In this document: positions 60,188 to 64,000 of the stretch, piece by piece | How positions within the stretch are numbered: the stretch's first letter is position 1 | Layout of the letters: each line of letters begins with the position of its first letter | Assembly: GCF_003058165.1 (NCBI RefSeq) | Contig: NZ_QBUC01000005.1 | Coordinates: 1-64,000 of the forward strand | Reading direction: 5' to 3' | Length of the DNA stretch: 64,000 nucleotides | Origin: Paenisporosarcina sp. OV554 | GTDB taxonomy: Bacteria; Bacillota; Bacilli; Bacillales_A; Planococcaceae | The notes under the pieces: model-generated | What the model was told of the DNA's origin: nothing | What the model saw: the letters and a program-made list of their open reading frames with translations, nothing else | The model's database searches: none | Program-made: the position numbers and the translations under genes

Positions 60188-60348
60188 ATCTTGTTCTCCT
60201 CTCAAAATAACTTTTTCCGATTAAAGCGGGTGTCACTAATTTTTTTAGCAGTTGTTCCTCTTATTAGTACGAAAAAAAGGTACAAAAAGTTTCGGTGAGC
60301 ATTAATCTCGCCTTTCTCTTTGTACCTCTTAACCACATTTTCTGCATT

Positions 60349-61215
60349 TTAAATGTTGGATTTAACTATCGTCCAACCATCTTTTTGCTCAATTTTTTTC
60401 TCTTTCATTAACTTGCCTAATGCCCGTTTGAATGAGGCTTTACTTAAGTTAAACATGTCATAAATTTCATCAGGTGATGATTTATCTGTAAACGGCATTT
60501 TACCACCCATATCTTGTAAGTAACGATATAAAGTTTCGGCGTCATCCATTAATCTTTCTTCTTTACGTGGCAGCATCGAACCATTCAATGAGCCGTCCTC
60601 TTTAACCCCAATGACACGAATATCAACTTCTTCACCCATACGCGGTTCAGCCATTTGTTCTGTATGGTGGACAAATATCCGGTATCCTTGAGGGACACTA
60701 ATTAAGAATGAACCGATTGGCAATAGGCGGTATGCACGTGCCTTCAAGTTTTCATTCATTACAGAAGTCGGTGCTTCCACGAATGTTTCAGCAACACGGT
60801 CTTCTGTTGCCAGGCGACCGAATAAATCTCCATGAAAATCGGTTCTTAATGTCATGTATAAATGGTCTCCGATTTTCGGCCATAGCTCTTTTAATAATGG
60901 CAAGTCAGATGGTTTCACAATTACTTCACGTGAACTGCCGATATCGACAACCGCACCTTCACGCTCATCCATTTTAATCACTCTCGCCCAACCGTAAGTA
61001 CCTTTTATTACATGTGGCAATGCGGAAGTTGCGCTTAAATTTCCGCGACGATCTTTAAATAAAAACACTTTGATTGTATCGCCTTCTTGTACTCCTTCAG
61101 GTGCTTCAGATCCGTTAATTGGTACTTCAATTTCACCATTGGATAATATCCATTTAGAAGATTCTTGTGACTTTACTTGCAAGTCTACAATTTCTCCAGA
61201 TGCCATTTCGCTCAT
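60349..61215 (-). CDS. cvfB: CvfB/YitL-type S1-like RNA-binding protein
   Basis: RNA-binding protein of 288 aa, CvfB family (conserved virulence factor B; B. subtilis YitL). Three S1-like OB domains occupy about residues 1-205 (SGEIVDLQVKSQ, KGTYGWARVIKMDEREGAVV, RIFVHHTEQMAEP). A winged-helix domain lies at the C-terminus (DEIYDMFNLSKASFKRALGK). AAAGGAG precedes the ATG at 61215. It lies downstream of mntR in the same direction. Confidence 0.92.
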   Translation of the reverse strand: MSEMASGEIVDLQVKSQESSKWILSNGEIEVPINGSEAPEGVQEGDTIKVFLFKDRRGNLSATSALPHVIKGTYGWARVIKMDEREGAVVDIGSSREVIVKPSDLPLLKELWPKIGDHLYMTLRTDFHGDLFGRLATEDRVAETFVEAPTSVMNENLKARAYRLLPIGSFLISVPQGYRIFVHHTEQMAEPRMGEEVDIRVIGVKEDGSLNGSMLPRKEERLMDDAETLYRYLQDMGGKMPFTDKSSPDEIYDMFNLSKASFKRALGKLMKEKKIEQKDGWTIVKSNI

Positions 61216-61239
61216 AGTGGACACTCCTTTCACTTTTAC

Positions 61240-61662
61240 CTATTCTGATTGTTGCTGTTCTTTAAGTTCTTCTAATTTCCGAAGAAACTCAGGATTCTCT
61301 TCCAACGCTTGATTTAAGTCAGCAATCCGGTCAATTGAATTCCAGCTCAAGTGGTGTTCGATTCCTTCTACATCTTCATATATTTTGTCTTCCTGTACGC
61401 CAATTAAACGTAAAAACTGTTCCAACAAATCATGTCGTTGAACTAAACGTTTACCTAATTTCAAACCTTTTGGAGTTAACATAAGGCCGCGGTAGCGTTC
61501 ATAGATCAAGTAGCCATCTTTGTCGAGTTTTTGAACCATTTTTGTTACAGAAGAAGGAAGAACTGAAAGAGATTCAGCAATATCCGAAACACGCGCATAT
61601 CCTTTTTGCTCAATCAGCATATAGATTTGTTCGATATGATCTTCCATACTAGGTGTCGGCAT
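61240..61662 (-). CDS. mntR: Manganese-responsive repressor MntR
   Basis: DtxR-family metalloregulator, 140 aa (B. subtilis MntR 142). The N-terminal winged helix has [20 protein letters not shown]. Mn ligands fit MntR: D8 and E11 in [10 protein letters not shown]77 in VQRHDLLEQ, and E99, E102, H103 in VEGIEHHLS. With Mn(II) it represses Mn uptake genes. Its target transporters are not in the window. Confidence 0.96.
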   Translation of the reverse strand: MPTPSMEDHIEQIYMLIEQKGYARVSDIAESLSVLPSSVTKMVQKLDKDGYLIYERYRGLMLTPKGLKLGKRLVQRHDLLEQFLRLIGVQEDKIYEDVEGIEHHLSWNSIDRIADLNQALEENPEFLRKLEELKEQQQSE

Positions 61663-61855
61663 TACTCTGTTCCTCTCTTTCCATAGCTTATATAAGTGTA
61701 CTATAGTCGCTATCCGTTCTCAATTAATAACGAAAAGCTGAAAGTGCCAATCTACCTCGACACCATTAAATGAGGAGCCTGACCTAAGCAGCTTATGTAA
61801 TTCTATCTCTTATGCACGATAAATTTTATTTATTTCATAATATTATGTTCAGACG

Positions 61856-61881
61856 GTTTATGACTAAAATATCAAGGGTAA
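61856..61881 (+). promoter_or_regulatory. Sigma-B-type promoter of the 51-aa membrane protein gene
   Basis: GTTTAT (61856-61861), 14 bp, GGGTAA (61876-61881): perfect -10, one mismatch in the -35. It lies 42 bp upstream of the ORF at 61924. The remainder of 61663-61855 holds only the mntR promoter area and nothing else I can name. Confidence 0.72.
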
Positions 61882-61923
61882 CTTATTACTATCAAAGCCT
61901 AATTGCAGAGAGGATGAGCTTGA

Positions 61924-62079
61924 ATGGGTAGAATGCTATGGATGATTATCGTAGTATTAATAATTATTTGGGTACTAGGACTTGTACTTAAAATTGGCGG
62001 CGGTCTAATTCACTTACTTTTATTGATTGCAGGTATTATTTTAGTTATACAATTAGTCACAGGAAAACGAAAACTTTAA
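61924..62079 (+). CDS. Lmo0937-type small membrane protein, 51 aa
   Basis: Short ORF starting MGRMLWMIIVVLIIIWVLGL. It has two hydrophobic helices (about 5-21 and 28-45) flanking a KIGGG hinge and ends GKRKL. This is the layout of the lmo0937/DUF5670 family of tiny membrane proteins. GAGAGGA lies 9 nt before the ATG, a sigma-B-type promoter is upstream, and a strong terminator follows. Function unknown; probably stress-related. Confidence 0.8.
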   Translation: MGRMLWMIIVVLIIIWVLGLVLKIGGGLIHLLLLIAGIILVIQLVTGKRKL

Positions 62080-62082
62080 CAA

Positions 62083-62116
62083 AAGGGATGTCCGTATAAT
62101 ACGGACATCCCTTTTT
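62083..62116. terminator. Terminator after the 51-aa gene
   Basis: AAAAGGGATGTCCGTATAAT pairs with ACGGACATCCCTTTTTT; a long perfect stem. It is also usable by the convergent GNAT gene. Confidence 0.93.
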
Positions 62117-63234
62117 TATTTTATTTTCGCATAAATACAGGTATCCCGAACATATTTCCCATCTGCAGAAAGTGAATCTTGTTTTAGAATGCCTTCTAAT
62201 GTGAATTTTAATCTTTCTGCAACAGCTCGACTTCTGACATTATCAATATCGCAACGAATCTCTACTCTTCTTGCACCAAGATCTTCGAATGCAAACTCCG
62301 TTAAACGCTCTGCGGCTTCTGTCATATAGCCCTTACCTTCAAAGCGGCTGTCTAACCAATAACCAATTTCCACTTTTGGAATATCCCAATTTATTCGATG
62401 AAAACCACTTGCCCCAATAAACTCACCTGTTTCTTTCAAGAACAAATGAAGTCGTAAATCTTTTCTTGTCACGAAATCAGCCACAGCTTGTCGTATATTT
62501 CCTGTTGTGTCTTCGATTTTTTGTATGTTTTGGGCCCATGGCATCCAAGGTTGAAGGGCTTTATGGGAAACTTGGACACTTTTCCAAACGAGTGGTGCAT
62601 CTTCCACTTTTGGCGCCCGAATAATTAATCTGTCCGATTCAAATGAATCAGGGAACGTCCGCATCGCGGTATGAACTTTTGCCTTCGTCGGTTCTGTCAC
62701 CTGCTGATCATCCCATAAGACAGGCGTTGTTGTGCCTTCATTAAAATCTTCCCTCGTAATGCCGTAGGTGATGGCATCGTAATAAGAATTCTCTTTCGGG
62801 GAAAACCAAGCTTTACGCAAATGTCCTTCTTTTACAAATCCCGCACGTTCAAAAGTTTTACGCATCGCAAAGTTATCTTGACGTGTGTGACCTTCAACAC
62901 GAATTTTCATTTCAGGTAGATTAAATACATACTCCGCCACTTTTTTTAGGGCAGCTGGACCATATCCATGACCTCGATAACTTTCTGCTATGCGTAAATC
63001 AAATACAGGAATTTCATCTTGCAAATCAAACACTTTAACGATTCCTACTTTTTGATAATCATCATTTTCGACCCAAAAAGTTTTGACTTCGTCTGACTCG
63101 TAGCCGCCCTCTTCAATAGTCTTTTCGATAATTTCTCTCGCTGGATTCGAATTCCCATGAAAAGGCCATGCATTCGTAGTCATAAAATGTATCAGTTGTT
63201 CTTGCTCTTCCATTGTCCATTCTGTTAATCGCAT
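62116..63234 (-). CDS. Tandem GNAT acetyltransferase (two domains)
   Basis: 372-aa protein made of two GNAT modules. The first (about 1-165) has the CoA loop IAESYRGHGYGPAALKKVAE near residue 83. The second (about 200-372) is RimJ/RimL-like: SDRLIIRAPKVEDAPLVWKS, WLDSRFEGKGYMTEAAERLT near 298 and ARRVEIRCDIDNVRSRAVAE. The RimL half suggests acetylation of a protein N-terminus or an antibiotic-like amine, but the substrate is unknown. It lies 19 bp after the ATPase gene. Confidence 0.9.
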   Translation of the reverse strand: MRLTEWTMEEQEQLIHFMTTNAWPFHGNSNPAREIIEKTIEEGGYESDEVKTFWVENDDYQKVGIVKVFDLQDEIPVFDLRIAESYRGHGYGPAALKKVAEYVFNLPEMKIRVEGHTRQDNFAMRKTFERAGFVKEGHLRKAWFSPKENSYYDAITYGITREDFNEGTTTPVLWDDQQVTEPTKAKVHTAMRTFPDSFESDRLIIRAPKVEDAPLVWKSVQVSHKALQPWMPWAQNIQKIEDTTGNIRQAVADFVTRKDLRLHLFLKETGEFIGASGFHRINWDIPKVEIGYWLDSRFEGKGYMTEAAERLTEFAFEDLGARRVEIRCDIDNVRSRAVAERLKFTLEGILKQDSLSADGKYVRDTCIYAKIK

Positions 63235-63253
63235 GCTTCTCCCCCGAACTGCG

Positions 63254-64000
63254 TTACTTTTGAATGCGCATTAACCTCATTGAATTTAAAACAACGAGTA
63301 ACGTTGCACCCATATCTGCAAATATCGCAATCCAAAGAGTTAACCATCCTGGAATGATCAGCAGTAACGCCACTATTTTTAAACCTAATGCAAACATAAT
63401 ATTTTCTTTAATAATACGCAATGCTTTTCTACTCAATTGAATGGTATATGGAAGTTTTTCTAAGTCGTCAGCCATTAAAGCAACATCTGCCGTTTCAAGG
63501 GCTGCATCAGTTCCCGCTCCCCCCATTGCGATACCAACCGTCGCCGCAGCAAGGGCTGGAGCATCATTCATTCCGTCCCCTACCATTGCCACACGTCCGA
63601 ACTCACTACGTAATTTTTTCACAGCGTGTAGTTTTTCATCGGGCATTAATCCTGCTCTGACATCAGTTAAATTTAACATTTGTGCAATTGCTGCTGCTGT
63701 AATCGGATGATCTCCAGTTAGCATCACCATATGTTTAATCCCAAGTTCTCGTAATTTCTTAATAATCATCGGACTTGTTTCTCTTATTGCATCTGCAACA
63801 GCTAAATGTCCTGCATATTGATGATTAAAAAGAACAACCATAACCGATTTCCCTTGTTGTTGGAGCATTTCTACGTTTTCCTTTACATCGTCTGAAATGG
63901 TCGTTATTTCTTCTGCCCATTTCAAACTACCTATCGCTACTTCTATTCCATCAACTGAGGCATTCACACCTTTGCCTGTAACCGAGTTGAAATTTTCAAT
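63254..64000 (-). CDS. Heavy-metal P1B-type ATPase, C-terminal part
   Basis: The last ~248 residues of a metal-transporting P-type ATPase, open to the right edge. Visible are the nucleotide-domain segment NSVTGKGVNASVDG, the hinge MVMLTGDHPITAAAIAQMLN, VAMVGDGMNDAPALAAATVG and final TM helices ending MRLMRIQK. The lack of the CPC motif in this part leaves the metal open. ZosA/CadA/ZntA-type (Zn, Cd, or Zn uptake) is likelier than Cu, because these sequences differ from the CopA at 34114. Confidence 0.9.
   Translation of the reverse strand: MENFNSVTGKGVNASVDGIEVAIGSLKWAEEITTISDDVKENVEMLQQQGKSVMVVLFNHQYAGHLAVADAIRETSPMIIKKLRELGIKHMVMLTGDHPITAAAIAQMLNLTDVRAGLMPDEKLHAVKKLRSEFGRVAMVGDGMNDAPALAAATVGIAMGGAGTDAALETADVALMADDLEKLPYTIQLSRKALRIIKENIMFALGLKIVALLLIIPGWLTLWIAIFADMGATLLVVLNSMRLMRIQK

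Overview
The window comes from a low-GC, endospore-former-type Gram-positive bacterium of the order Bacillales, most likely family Planococcaceae/Caryophanaceae (Psychrobacillus, Paenisporosarcina or Sporosarcina type). This rests on protein similarity recalled from memory and on gene order. The block ddl-murF-cshA-ydbS-ydbT-rhomboid-acpS-ydcC-alr-ndoAI-ndoA-rsbRSTUVW-sigB-rsbX-tex-sprT, read on the minus strand, matches the Bacillus subtilis chromosome, but many neighbours differ. AGGAGG-type ribosome binding sites and frequent TTG/GTG starts fit the same group.

Layout: 1-1331, the 5' end of a 16S rRNA gene preceded by nine tRNA genes on the minus strand, with one strong promoter at the distal end. 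1362-22065, the conserved stress and cell-wall block: the complete sigma-B partner-switching module, the EndoA/EndoAI toxin-antitoxin pair, alanine racemase, AcpS, a rhomboid protease, the CshA RNA helicase, MurF and Ddl, interrupted by a doubly broken pseudogene. 22221-23408, RodA on the plus strand. 23942-32300, a minus-strand glycoside-utilisation operon (LacI regulator, ABC importer without its own ATPase, ThuA-like protein, two Gfo/Idh/MocA dehydrogenases, a sugar isomerase/epimerase). 32621-36525, a small ORF, a CBS protein and the csoR-copZ-copA copper module. 36674-46019, accessory genes: two MFS exporters, an Xre/TPR regulator with twin operators, a GNAT-aminotransferase fusion, a TcyP-type symporter and cardiolipin synthase. 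46151-48649, the preQ1-riboswitch-controlled queCDEF operon. 48758-64000, cell-envelope and housekeeping genes (VanY-type carboxypeptidase, SodC, YidC, DagK, a LytTR regulator, MhqO with its operator, YpuA, CvfB, MntR, several GNATs) and the end of a P-type metal ATPase.

How it fits together: RsbRST and RsbU feed RsbV/RsbW to release sigma-B. Sites resembling sigma-B promoters lie upstream of rsbV, of a YtxH-like protein, and of two tiny membrane-protein ORFs absent from ordinary ORF lists, so part of the regulon is visible here. Ddl, MurF and Alr make and use D-Ala-D-Ala, and RodA and the VanY-type enzyme act later on the wall. QueCDEF make preQ1, which feeds back on its own leader.

The most novel signal is a family of structured intergenic repeats of about 230 nt (23459-23687 minus, 23666-23845 plus, 38025-38258 plus). 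They share a GGCCGAA hairpin, an AT-rich spacer, a conserved body, a terminator-like hairpin with a conserved GTGAC/GTCAC tip, and AGGTT/AACCT ends. Differences between copies include compensatory changes, which suggests a selected RNA or DNA structure. I do not recognise this family.
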